A stretch of 62,000 nt of DNA from Cryptomeria japonica (taxonomy: Eukaryota > Streptophyta > Pinopsida > Cupressales > Cupressaceae), in assembly GCF_030272615.1 (NCBI RefSeq), contig NC_081410.1, positions 144,198,349 through 144,260,348 of the forward strand, written 5' to 3'. This document shows positions 44,677 through 55,557 of the stretch, in pieces (positions within the stretch are counted from its first letter, which is position 1; every line of letters starts with the position of its first letter). The position numbers were made by a program, and so were the translations under genes. Below the pieces are notes generated by a model. The model did not search any database. It was not told where the DNA came from and saw nothing but the letters and a program-made list of their open reading frames with translations.

Positions 44677-45373
44677 TGTTACTACTTATCAAATTGCCAT
44701 TAGTTTTTATATTCAAAGTCATACTATATATTCTAGTCGGTTAGCACTACCGAATCATGCACTCAGTACACACAGAGAAGTCAGTATGCACAGTCTAGTC
44801 GGTATGCATAGTCTAGTCGGTTATAGAAGAAAGTAGTCAAAGAACGCAGTACACACCGAGTTGTCTACCGAGTATCTTCTTATATCTACCGAGCAGCAAA
44901 GATGACACACCGAGTTGATATTCACCGAGTGAAATGTGTTACCAAATACATTGAACCTGGACATGGATATGAAAACGTGTTACAAGATCGAGGCACATCT
45001 AACCGTTATTACATTGGAAATTGCACCAAAAGATTGTGTATGATTTTGAGATCAAGCTAACCAATGAATAGGGTATGCTATCAGAAATAGCTAAAATATA
45101 GCTCTAACCAAGCATTCTTTATTATTGCAATAGTGAAGTTGTGGGTGTCATCCCCATCCCAGTTTTTCTCTCTAACTAAGAGTTTCTACGTAACCAAAAT
45201 ATGTGTTATGGAGTGAATCATGTATGATTGTTATCTATTTGTCTTAACTTTATTTTATGTTACTGCACTATTCGGTTTATGCAGAACAGTAAAGTTATTA
45301 TTCAAGAAAAGTATTGGAGTACTGATTCACCCCTCCCCTCTTAGTACATTAGCTTTCCATATTGGGCCTAACA
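44677..45373 (+). repeat. N1 5' LTR (697 bp, internally deleted)
   Basis: Starts TGTTACTACTTATC and ends GGGCCTAACA. Relative to the 3' LTR about 470 bp are missing at 45066-45069, joining CCAATGA to ATAGGGTATG. The missing part includes the TATA box seen in the 3' LTR. The word ACCGAG recurs many times. Confidence 0.93.
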
Positions 45374-45375
45374 AT

Positions 45376-45390
45376 TGGTATCAGAGCTTG
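45376..45390 (+). promoter_or_regulatory. N1 primer-binding site (initiator Met tRNA type)
   Basis: TGGTATCAGAGCTTG two bases after the LTR end, the standard copia site. Confidence 0.93.
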
Positions 45391-45434
45391 AATCTGGAAA
45401 AGGGTTTAACTACCTAAAGAAAAAGATCTTATCA

Positions 45435-46787
45435 ATGGAAGGCTATAAACAATCTTGGAGGATTGTGTATCTACAAGAAGAGCTGGATCATGCAAATCAA
45501 GTGATTGCAGACATGCAAAGGCAAATGCAAAAATCTTTGAAAGTAAGAAGAAGATTATCTAATGACTTGTAGGATTCTCAAGAGTTAGTGGAACAAATTG
45601 AGACATCATCTGAGAATAGTATATCTGAAGAGACTGAAGAAATGATTGGAGTATTGAAAGAAAAGAATAAAGCATTGGCTGATCAACTAAAAGCAATGAA
45701 AAGAGAACATGAACATTTCAGTACACAGATGACTGAAAATCTAGATGCATTGAGGACAGCTGAGGATAAAGCAAGAGATCTACAAAGAGAGAAACAACAA
45801 CTTGAAGTCTTAGTATCTAATAAGGATGATGAAATCATAAGGTTGACTGGGATTCAACAAAATATGTCAGATCAACTAGGTTATGCACATCATGAAGCAA
45901 TTATGAAGAATGATGAGAATCAAGCATTGAAACTTGAAGTATCAAGGTTGACTGATGAGCTTGAAATAGAGAAGAAATCCAAAGAAACACTGAAGAAGAG
46001 TTATGAAGCATCAAAGATGTTGGATGAGCAACTAAATACAAGAAGACCCAATAGAGATGCAGGACTTAGTTACAAAGGAAAAGAATCTACCAAGAAAGGA
46101 ATTCATACTACCGAGTGAGGAGAATCATCAAAGCAAGCTGAAAAAAGGAATAACATCAAAAGAAAGAAGCCTATTTGCTACTACTGTGGAAATCAAGGTC
46201 ATATTGCCAACATATGCCAAATCAGAAAAGGTAAGCAACCGAATATCACTAAGTCCAATGATTATTGTTACAATTGCAATAAATATGGTCACACATCTAA
46301 TCAATGTAGGACAAAGTCTGTTAACAACTATCAGAAGGCAAAATTCAAAGGGTTTTGTAAAAACTGCAATAGATATGGACATAGTACCAAGAAGTGTTGG
46401 TTTAAGCAAAAGAACTACAGGTGGTCTGCACACCGAGAAAACACTAGAGGTTACCGAACTCACACAGATCCTTACCGACAATATGCAATAGTACCATGGG
46501 ATTACAATAAAAGGATATGGTGCAAATGTTGTGGAAGATATGGACATATTAGTGCCAACTATTTTATAAGATTTGGAATGAAAAACCAAAGATCATGGAG
46601 AAATCCTGGTATGGCATATTTTCATTGTCACAAAGTTGGACACTTAGCTGTAGATTGCAGAGATCAACCTAGAGGAGACATTGAGGAAATAAAAGAAAAA
46701 TGTGAGATAATTTGGAAAAAGAAAGAAATCATGTCAGATGAAGAAAGCACCTTACCTACTGAGTTAGGTGCACCTATTCCAAATTAA
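45435..46787 (+). pseudogene. N1 gene 1: coiled-coil, five-zinc-knuckle gag-like protein
   Basis: One frame of about 450 codons from ATG 45435 to TAA 46787, with stops at 45570 and 46116. Residues 10-200 form a long heptad-rich coiled coil (LQEELDHANQVIADMQRQMQ, LKEKNKALADQLKAMKREHE, ARDLQREKQQLEVL). Residues about 248-410 hold five C-x2-C-x4-H-x4-C knuckles: CYYCGNQGHIANIC, CYNCNKYGHTSNQC, CKNCNRYGHSTKKC, CKCCGRYGHISANY and YFHCHKVGHLAVDC. The last two each have one Cys changed to Tyr. Such knuckles bind nucleic acid in gag proteins. There is no recognisable capsid domain before them; the coiled coil stands in its place. Confidence 0.88.
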
Positions 46788-47331
46788 TCAGAAAAGGTAT
46801 GAAGGGACTGCATTCTCTGAAGTTAAAATCATAACAGTTCCTATTCTAGTATGTACTAAATTCAAAATCTGCATAGTTAAGATGCATTAGTAGGTTTGAA
46901 ATTCTATCAAAAGTACTTTATAGGAAACCTATTAAGTCGGTGAATACAGGAAGCCTGTCAAGTCGATAAATGAAGGAAATTTGGTTACTCGGTTAAAACA
47001 AAAAAAAATGACTAAATCGGTTAAAGGTAAACCAAGTGCATTTAATGTTTTGACCTAACCTGCACAGAGCCCGATAAGGTATTTTGTGTACTTAAAGGTA
47101 TTTTCGCAGTCATTTTCATTCACCAAGTTTTCAAGAGAGCAGAGTAGAGCGAATCAAGGCGATCAAACTTCATTCAAAGCGAATCCAAGGTATTTACACA
47201 AATCTCATCGCATTGTCAAGTTAGTTTTCTGATCTTGTCAAATTGCTATTATCTACCAAGTGTGAAGCGTCTACCGTTTGTAAACTGTCAAACCCTAAGG
47301 ATAGTTTGCTAGTTGTCTCTGAAATTTACAA
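46788..47331 (+). other. N1 spacer between gene 1 and gene 2
   Basis: 544 bp with no ORF. The last ~230 bp (from about 47095, GCAGTCATTTTCATTCACC) resemble a 5' leader, A-rich and leading to ACAAATGGCACCC at the gene 2 start. N2 has a 445-bp spacer at the same place. A separate promoter for gene 2 is possible but unproven. Confidence 0.45.
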
Positions 47332-50300
47332 ATGGCACCCAAGATCCAAGATCCCGTAGTTGTCAAGAATGTGGAGAAGCCCTCACTGAAATACACTTTG
47401 ACTCCTAAAGTCACCTCTAAACCGGATGACAAAACTTCCTTTTCACTCATCCAGGATCGAGTCTTGTTAGTCGAAGATGTTAGATTCTTCACCAAATGTC
47501 GTGTTGAAGAAATCGGTCATGTTGAGATAAAAGACACATATGATGAGCTATGTACCGATGGTAAACTGGATAGCAAGTACGAGCATATCAAAATCAAGGG
47601 ATTAACTGAAGCCCTAACCTATCCCTATGTGTTCAAACCCCAGTAGGTTAAGTTTGTCTTGAGCAGAGTACGTGATGATTTCATGTGGCTAGAAGAGCAA
47701 CCATTCAAAATCACTAGGGAAATCATTCATCTGATCACCGGGTATCCTATCTATGATCATGCACGAGCACAAAAAATGATATCACAGAAGGAGTTAATCA
47801 ATTTATCTGGAGTAGAATCTGATTACTGAGGACTGAAACTGAACAATGTCACTGATGCAAAACTTAAGTTTCCCATTAGAGTAATTGGTTACTGTTTCTT
47901 CCAATTAGCAAGGGAAAATAGTGTACCCTGTGCAACAGTTGACTTAGCCTATAAAATTGTGAAAAAGGGAATGAAAGTTGATTTATGTGAAGTGTTATTG
48001 AAAAACTTGTTTGAGAACCTGAACACAATAAGGAAGCCGAAGAAGAACAACTCGGCAAATACATTAAAGTTTGGTTCACTTCTTGTATGCATGTTTTTCT
48101 ACTTTGAGAAGTTCTTTCCCTCAATTGGTAAAGTATTTTGGGAGCTACACCGACCAATCACCCATCAAATTAAAGATTTTATCAAGAAATTGGGAGATAA
48201 TTTCAATGATATCATGGATGACTATTTCAGCAAATTTCAATAGAAGATGCACAATAGATACCGAATTCCACCACAGCTGGTAGAGAAATATAAGGATGAT
48301 ATATGCTTTGAGGTAGACACCAATTACTATTATGTGAATGTTGTAGAATCAAGGACTCAATATTTGCCACCAATGGGTTACGAGATTGAATATGATATCA
48401 CACAACAACAAATTGATGCATATCTTACACTGCCAAGGCATGCTACTAAACTGAGTTATGGAACTTATGAAGAAGTTAAGGAAAAGGTGAAAATAAGCAT
48501 TGTAGTACCTAAAGCTACAAGAAAGGCTACAAAGATGATAAAGGTTTTATCTGAGAAATTCAGAGAAGAATCCTCTCCTACACCTGTCAAAGCCACTCTT
48601 GCCATTACTGAAGAGGAATCAAAAGCTCAAGAGGTAGCAATAACATTGAGTATTGAGTTGCCTAAGGGTAAAGTGTTAAAAAGAAAGAAACCAAACACTT
48701 AAAAGGCCCTACCGACTCCACCAACAAAGAGACCTAACACTAGAGCATCAGCTGCATCACCGAGTAAGAAACAAAAGAGTGTTACTGTTCCCAAGGTAAC
48801 CAAGACCTACAAGAAATCTACTCGGAGACTCATTTTGGCAAAAGAGTCTAGTGATACAAAATCCGATGATGCAAACAAATTTCAGATTGTCAAAAGCAAA
48901 AAGGTAAAATATTCATAGTGTTGAAAACTTTTGTGCCAATCTTAAAGAATATGGTGGATTTGTAGGATTTAGATATGTCAAGTATGAGACTAGGAATAAT
49001 GATGAGAAGTGACAAATTGAAGAAGCTATCATTTGAACACTTCTAAAATTTTGGCTAGCTCCATTGGAACTAGTAAAGTCACTTCCAAATGAACTTTACT
49101 TGCATATTGATAATAGGTGCAAATATGCAATGGACTCAGAGAAACAAATTAGAGAAAGAAGTCTAGTCCATCTATTTCTTGATATGTCTGTAGCAGAAAT
49201 AAAGGAACATTTGACAAGCTACAATTCTAAATTTCTTGTCAAACAAAGAGCCTTAAAACTGATGAATGGGCTATACATTGATGTAGAAAATGAAACAAAA
49301 GCCAAATGGCAGGAAATATTCAAACTAAAGGATGTCGGTGAACAATCTCATGTTGAAATTTTTGATGTCACCAAGCAAGATCCTGATGTCACCAAGCAAG
49401 GTCCTGATGCTACCGAGCAAGACCCGACTGACACTATTCAAATTGATGAAGATGTCATGGATGCAGAAGCACCAAAGCAGGAAATGATAGAAGGCACTAC
49501 TTATGCAAAACTTGTATCTAGTGAATCTGTGATAGTACAAGTTCAGCCTTATCCACCAGTCAAGCAACCTGTCTCTACCGAAGCACCTAAGGATACAGCA
49601 CAAGGCACCAAAGGTCACAAGTCTGAAGCAGTAGAAGGTACAACTAAAGATCAGACCTCTCAAGCACCGTCAAGCATTGAGAATGTAGCAAGTGAGACCC
49701 CGAGTACTGAGACACCAAAGGACACCACAACAGCTATAGGTACAGACCAAAGTGTTGCATCTACCAAGCAACCTACCAAGGGTTAGCAAGCCTCACAAGC
49801 TATTGTCTTAGTACAACTGACCAAAGGTAAAGAGAAGAAGGTGAAAAAGCATAGTTTTAAAGTTGACTTGACTAAACCGATAGTGTTGCCTAATGTGGAT
49901 ATCTCAAAATTAAAGGGGCAAGCACTTATTGATTTCGGTGAACTATGCAAAGCAAAGGCCGAACAAGAAAAACAAATAGCTATTCAAAAGAAGAATAAAG
50001 TACTACAGAAGGTGAAGACACTACTAATAGAAATGCTACCATCAGCTACAGTGTCAACTGATGCAGCCATCCACATTCAACTAGATGAACTCCTTACTCA
50101 AATAGAAACATCAGGAATTGATGCATCTGAGTACCTAAGCAAGCTAAAAGATAAAGAGCTTACTGCAAAAATGATAGAAGAAGTACAAAAAGCTCTAGCT
50201 ATTGGAAAAGTCAAGCTTGTCAAATTCATTGCTAAGTTGTCCCCTCAACTCAAGCATATTCTTTATTTATTTTAGAAACTTTGTACATTTTCCTTATTCA

Positions 50301-50716
50301 TTAAAGATATCAAGAATAAAACTGATGCAATTGAGAAAGAGATCACCGATCTCTCCACTAAGTTGACCACAAAGCCAAATTTAGTTCAGAATTTTTACAC
50401 CAAGCTTCAACAGCTCATGGCTCAATAGTTAGAACTCAGAAATGAAGAGCATAAGATCAGGATGGATATAATGACCCTCCAGACATTATTCCTTCCTCAT
50501 CTCTCATCAGTTCAAGAATAGATTAACCGAGCTACATGCCTATCTACTACACAAGAGGGAAGCACTCTTGATGGCTTAATATCACTATTGGCTGATATTC
50601 AAGCCCAAAATTCCTTAATGGAAAGTGTAAAGGATGCACTCTCAGTCGCACTCACCGATGCCCGGAAGAAGTATAAATCTATTTTTGATCAGTTACCGCC
50701 CCCAGATGGAAATTAA
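47332..50716 (+). pseudogene. N1 gene 2: large protein of unknown family, homologous to N2 gene 2
   Basis: About 1,130 codons from ATG 47332 to TAA 50716. Stops are at 47644, near 47827, 48241 and 48700 in the first frame; one frame shift lies near 48905, with further stops after it. The N-terminal 460 residues are conserved with N2: FVLSRVRDDFMWLEEQ, ITREIIHLITGYPI, ELINLSGVESDY, NTLKFGSLLVCMFFYFEKFF, PITHQIKDFIKKLGD, LVEKYKDDICFEVDT and PPMGYEIEYDI. Then follow a Lys/Ser/Thr-rich basic region, an acidic repeat (DVTKQDPDVTKQGPDATEQD), a Thr/Pro/Glu-rich linker and a C-terminal helical region (KAKAEQEKQIAIQKKNKVLQ). I recognise no catalytic motif. The function is unknown. Confidence 0.75.
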
Positions 50717-51083
50717 GTTTTTGATGTTTGTCAAAAAAGGGGAGTAATACTACATAAGGGGAGTCATATACTATATTTAGGGAGTGATACAGTTTTGATA
50801 ATACAGTTTTGAGTATTGTATACAGGGGAGTATACCGAGCAGAGTATATAGAGTATGCAGAATATCCAAGGACAGCAAGCAGAGCAAACAAGCACAGAAC
50901 CGAGCATGCAAAATCAGAGTTATGTACAGAATAATGATAAGGGGAGTATATCTGAATATACTATTTCATTGACTATTGTATATATCGTCAAGTATAGTCA
51001 TTTTGCAAAATATATAGATTTTTGGGTTATGACTTTGAAAGTAGTTTTTGTCAAACATCTCAACTAATGTCAAAAGGGGAGAT
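50717..51083 (+). promoter_or_regulatory. N1 3' region with repeated GGGGAGT motifs and polypurine tract
   Basis: A(A)GGGGAGT-like words occur near 50740, 50757, 50778, 50824 and 50939; the functional tract AAAAGGGGAGAT (51072-51083) abuts the LTR. The earlier copies look like decoy or secondary purine tracts. Confidence 0.7.
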
Positions 51084-52246
51084 TGTTACTACTTATCAAA
51101 TTGCCATTAGTTTTTATATTCAAAGTCATACTATATATTCTAGTTGATTAGCACTACCGAATCATGTAGTCGGTACACATAGAGAAGTCGGTATGCATAG
51201 TCTAGTCGGTTACAGAAGAAAGTAGTCAAAGAATGTAGTACACACCGAGTTGTCTACCGAGTATCTTCTTATATCTACCGAGCAGCAAAGATGACACACC
51301 GAATTGATATTCACCGAGTGAAACATGTTACCAGATACATTGAACCTAGACATGGATATGAAAATGTGTTACAAGATCAAGGCACATCTAACCGTTATTA
51401 CATTGGAAATTGCACCAGAAGATTGTGTATGATTTTGAGATCAAGCTAACCAATGAAATATTTTGTTTAGTTATTCATTCGATAAATCATGTTTGTAAGA
51501 TCGATGCAATGAATTGGATCACCGTTTTAAGAGATCTATTTATACAACATGAGCTAAGAGTTAAAGGTGTGTGCATGTATGAATGTAAGAAGACTGTTAC
51601 AGAGACACATAGGTCACCGAGAAGTTTTTCAGAGAACAGTCGAAGAACAAAGTAAACAGAAGGGTTTACCGAGTTACTATATGGGTTACCGAGGTATGCT
51701 ATAAGCAAGGTAATCTTATTCTGAGCACATAGAATTTGCTATAACATTTCAGATGTAAAGTTGCAGATATTTGTAATGATTTTATTGTAATATTGTGAAG
51801 TTGTAAGAGAAACCTTTAACAGGGTAAAAGACTCTAATCAAGTCTATAAATTGTAAAGCCTCTAACTAGGTGCAACATTCAGATTAAATGTTGTAAAATC
51901 CTTTAGCAAGGTAGATCTAACAAATCTTGTTACTCCTAATAGGGTATGCTATCAGAAATAGCTAAAATGTAGCTCTAACTGAGCATTCTTTATTATTGCA
52001 GTAGTGAAGTTGTGGGTGCCATCCCCACCGCAGTTTTTCTCTCTAACCAAGAGTTTCTGTGTAACCAAAATATATGTGTTATGGAGTGAATCATGTATGA
52101 TTGTTATCTATTTGTCTTAACTTTATTTTATGTTACTGCACTATTTGGTTTATGCATAACAGTAAATTTATTATTCAAGAAAAGTATTGGAGTACTGATT
52201 CACCCCTCCCCTCTCAGTACATTAGCTTTCTATATTGGGCCTAATA
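51084..52246 (+). repeat. N1 3' LTR (1,163 bp)
   Basis: Starts TGTTACTACTTATC and ends GGGCCTAATA (CA changed to TA). It holds CTATTTATA (51536-51544) as a likely TATA box, in the part missing from the 5' LTR. Confidence 0.93.
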
Positions 52247-52251
52247 GTCAC

Positions 52252-52932
52252 CTCTTGGCATTTTCATTTACTATCTTAAACAAGTTGAAGCACACTTGAA
52301 ACTAGAGTAAACAAACTCTTATATGGGGTGATATACACTTAAAACCAAATATCACTTCCACATAAGCACGAGGATGAGTGGAACTAGCGGAATAGGGCTA
52401 GACTATTCCTACTCTCCTCCCCAACATGGATCAACTAGATGCAAACATCTAGGGGTGAAGTATCTATGTCCTTTCTCATCATTCTTCTCATGGATCACTT
52501 AGAAAAACACATCTAGTGTGTATTCATTCTCTCTCTCTCCTTCTCATGAACTCATAGCTTTGTTATTGATAGTTCATGGATGATGCTTGCTTTTCTCTTT
52601 TATGAGATCCCTTGTGTTCGTGACATGACATTGTTCAAGAATGGTATTAGTGGTTGAGATATTTCAATATCGAGGTCTCTTCAGCTAGTTGACTTGAGGT
52701 CTTGTTTTTGGTCTTTTTTTTGTTTTTTTCTTTTGTTTACCTTTTTGTCTTTTTTTTTGTGCCCTTCCATATGATCAAGAGTGAGTTAAGATCCTAATAT
52801 TGGGGGCATGGTTCCTCAAAATTAGTGATGTATTATACTCCTTGTGATTTTTCTCCATATTTCTCATCTTCTTCATCTACTTTATCATGAGTATTTGTGT
52901 AAGCTCATACTCCCACTAAATTGGGGGCTAAA
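52252..52932 (+). other. Element O non-coding tail, last piece, with polypurine tract
   Basis: No gene. The tract AAATTGGGGGCTAAA ends at 52932. A weak stem GAGTAT/ATACTC (about 52889 and 52910) lies shortly before the tract, recalling the hairpins of T1 and T2. Confidence 0.5.
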
Positions 52933-53340
52933 TGTAGCATCCTAAAATTGCACCCCTTTGCAATTTTGAGGTCCTCCTTAATTGGGCCCTATCTTGGTTG
53001 CCTCTTGCATCTTTAAATGTGAGCGGGAAATCTATCCCTATGTCAGACTATGTCAAAAAATTAATGCATTCTTCAATGAGTAAGTATATAAGGAGGTCTT
53101 CCCCTCTCATTTTGATATACAAGCATACAAGAAATACTAAGGGTGAAATCCAATAGATCCAATCCCCAAATCAAGAATGATAAGGACTGAATACTGAATG
53201 AATTTAAGGGGTGTGAATGAATTGACCCTCTTTGATGAGTTAAAATGCTGAAATTAGGGAAAAGTGTTGGAAATGAAGGCAAAAATGCAAAAATTAGGGT
53301 TTCCCTCTAATGGTGGAAACCCTAATTTTTCACCATTACA
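52933..53340 (+). repeat. 3' LTR of element O (about 408 bp)
   Basis: Starts TGTAGCATCC after a purine tract and contains TATATAAG (53095-53102). It shares 53299-53334 with 8550-8588 directly and 53150-53285 with 8375-8515 in reverse. The end is placed at CACCATTACA by comparison with the 5' piece and is approximate. Confidence 0.55.
53289..53330. repeat. Perfect 16-bp inverted repeat (hairpin) in O 3' LTR
   Basis: AAAAATTAGGGTTTCC (53289-53304) and GGAAACCCTAATTTTT (53315-53330) pair fully around a 10-base loop. The arms contain the telobox core. Confidence 0.9.
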
Positions 53341-55224
53341 GTATCCAATAGTGTCATTTTTTTTTATGTGGAAACCTCTAAGATTTTTTTGGATGTTTTT
53401 TGATAATCATTTTGGTAGTTATCCATTATTTTCTAACCTTAAGCAATGGTGCCTTGTGTATCTTGGTTGTGGTGTATGTTTGGTTCTTTTATCCCTAGCC
53501 TCATTTCTTGTTGTTTGGGGCCTTGTGTCTATCTCTAGCATGGGGGGTGGACCTTTGGGTTACACATGGTCAGGTGGTAGTGTTTACCATCCATTGGGGT
53601 TTTTGAAGTTCTTGTTTACATATGCAATTGGATAGATCTTATCTTGTATTCTAGTGTTTTCACATTCAGATGCAAATTGTTCTACCATCATAATTGTATT
53701 AGATATGTATCTTCTAAAAGTGATGAAAAACGATATGTAATTGTATGTTTGTACTTTTAATTGAAAGGATATTTGTAATTGGATGCTCCTAGTGGAAAGG
53801 ATTGTAAAAGTACTATTATGATAGATGCATTTGTATTAATGGATAACTTGTAAGTGATCGTAATCATGTGGATTGTGGATTATATGTATGTTCTTATTCT
53901 TAGTGAAGTTTACCATGGCAATCTTTCATTTGGTATTTTTAAAATGAACTTAGCATAGCACTTTATATCATGAGTAATATGATTAATTATTAGGAGTTGA
54001 TTTGATTAAGTTAAGTCAATGCATCCTATTAGGAATGTTTATGTGATTTAAAATAATGTAATGGAACTTAAAGTTATCTCCATGTGAGTAACTTAGCGGT
54101 GTTTAATGCATGTTAGTAAGTATTTCTTAGTAGTGATGTTAGGGAACTGTTAGAGGATTTTTATAGAATGTGATTAAGTCTTATGCTAAACATTTTTATG
54201 ATTCATCTATGTTATGTAATAAATTTACTTAGTGTTGTATTGAGTTAAAGATGGTTAATATATTATGATTCTTTCTTAATATATATATATTTCTATTTGT
54301 TTTGGTTTATTAGTTGTTATTTCTTTGGTGTTCCCTTGAGGAGAAGTACACTATCACTATCTACTATACCTTAAATGTATATAATAGTCTCTATTTATGA
54401 CACAAAACCCATTGTCATATTTGTATATTATTGTTCATGACTATTTTTCACCCTTTAACTATCATCTTACACCTATCCCAGATGCTTTTCTCTTGTGACA
54501 TTACACCCTTTCACCTTGACAAGACTAATAGTTATAATGACTATGGGTTGACTATCTTCATCCCCTTTTCAAGAACGCATAATTTTAATGACCTTCAAAA
54601 GAACATTTCTCTTATATATTGTGATTCTTTCATGAAAGTTCCTTTTCAAAAATTAATATGGACTATTTTTGTGTTTATTTCCTTCTATGTTGATTGTCCC
54701 TATGTGAGGTTGGTTGTCTTTTTTAACATGGAATACCAAACCATTAGAACTCTTGTTATAGAAGTCATCCCTTATTTATCTTTAAAATATGATTAATAGT
54801 CCATTTAATTCTTGTGACACCTTCTATGACTATCATCTCTATCTTTACTATCATTGTTCACTGGTTTAGGTCTAAGAATGATTCTTTTTTGTCCTTGTCA
54901 TGTGTCGACTATTCTTTTAATGACTATCATCACATAAAATCAAACCATTTACTTTTTCATACCTCTATCACAAAGATCTTGTCTTCTCATGGTCATATGA
55001 CACTTATATTGGATTGTTATCAACTAAGTTAGGCAAAGACTATCATCCTTGTCTTCCATGTATGATTGTTCCTTTGATATAAAAAAATGTCCTTGCTTGT
55101 CAAATTTTCTATAAGGTTCCCATCCTTAAATATCTCACAAATTGATTTATTATTTGTTTAAAATATCATGAAGTCATTGATTCAACCATTAACTCCAATA
55201 ATTACACATCATGAAAATAAATCC
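53341..55224. other. Unassigned AT-rich DNA
   Basis: No element ends or gene recognised. The open frame at 54431-54796 (121 residues, Phe/Ile-rich) has the composition of random AT-rich DNA. The word GACTATCATC recurs near 54553, 54827, 54919 and 55039. Confidence 0.5.
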
Positions 55225-55360
55225 AAGGTTCAAGTTCTTATTCCAAGTAATAGCACATATATATTTATATTGGAAGTACATCTTTATAATAATGGCTTTC
55301 ATGCCATGATTATATCAATAATATAGATCAGTGAATACAAATTTATAATAAATACAAGTA
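55225..55360 (+). repeat. Direct repeat, left copy (~135 bp)
   Basis: CAAGGTTCAAGTTCTTATTC ... CATGCCATGATTATATCAAT, repeated with minor changes at 56908-57030. Confidence 0.8.
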
Positions 55361-55557
55361 CAAAAAAATCATCCTTAGTCATCGTCAACCCACACAGTCA
55401 TTTGCAAGCCAAGGATGGGAACATGGCCCAAGCACTTTTTCACCCAACTATGAAGTTGTGCTTCTCCAAAGTTCTTCATGACATGAAGAACCTAGCTACC
55501 TAGAAACAATGGTAGGATGGAAACCTTGGTGCAACTTGATACATCTACATGCATATT

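Larger units (their letters stand above)
44677..52246 (+). mobile_element. N1: pol-less LTR element with two long genes
   Basis: LTRs 44677-45373 and 51084-52246, perfect target duplication GTCAC (44672-44676 and 52247-52251), copia-type primer site and purine tract. The 5.7-kb interior holds gene 1 (coiled coil plus five zinc knuckles) and gene 2 (about 1,130 codons, unknown family). No protease, RT, RNase H or integrase motif is found in any frame. It must have moved with enzymes from a copia-type partner. N2 at 57 kb has the same plan. Confidence 0.92.
8370..53340 (+). mobile_element. Element O: old gypsy-like LTR element, host of the nested insertions
   Basis: Parts in order: a partial, rearranged 5' LTR (8370-8591), a leader with ~135-bp repeats, gag-like coding pieces at 9690-10635 and 27046-27290, a non-coding tail in three pieces (27291-28701, 44518-44676, 52252-52932), a purine tract ending at 52932 and a 3' LTR from 52933. 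It was split by T1, C1 and N1, whose target duplications allow the pieces to be rejoined. No protease, RT or integrase is visible in any piece, so O was either non-autonomous or internally deleted. The outer limits are approximate because the 5' LTR start is lost. Confidence 0.55.

Noticed and set aside
46128-46589. 153-codon minus-strand frame across the zinc-knuckle region
   Set aside because: It is the reverse of gene 1 of N1, where the plus frame has the CCHC pattern.
54431-54796. 121-codon open frame
   Set aside because: Phe/Ile/Leu-rich translation of AT-rich DNA with no motif, no neighbours and no start context.
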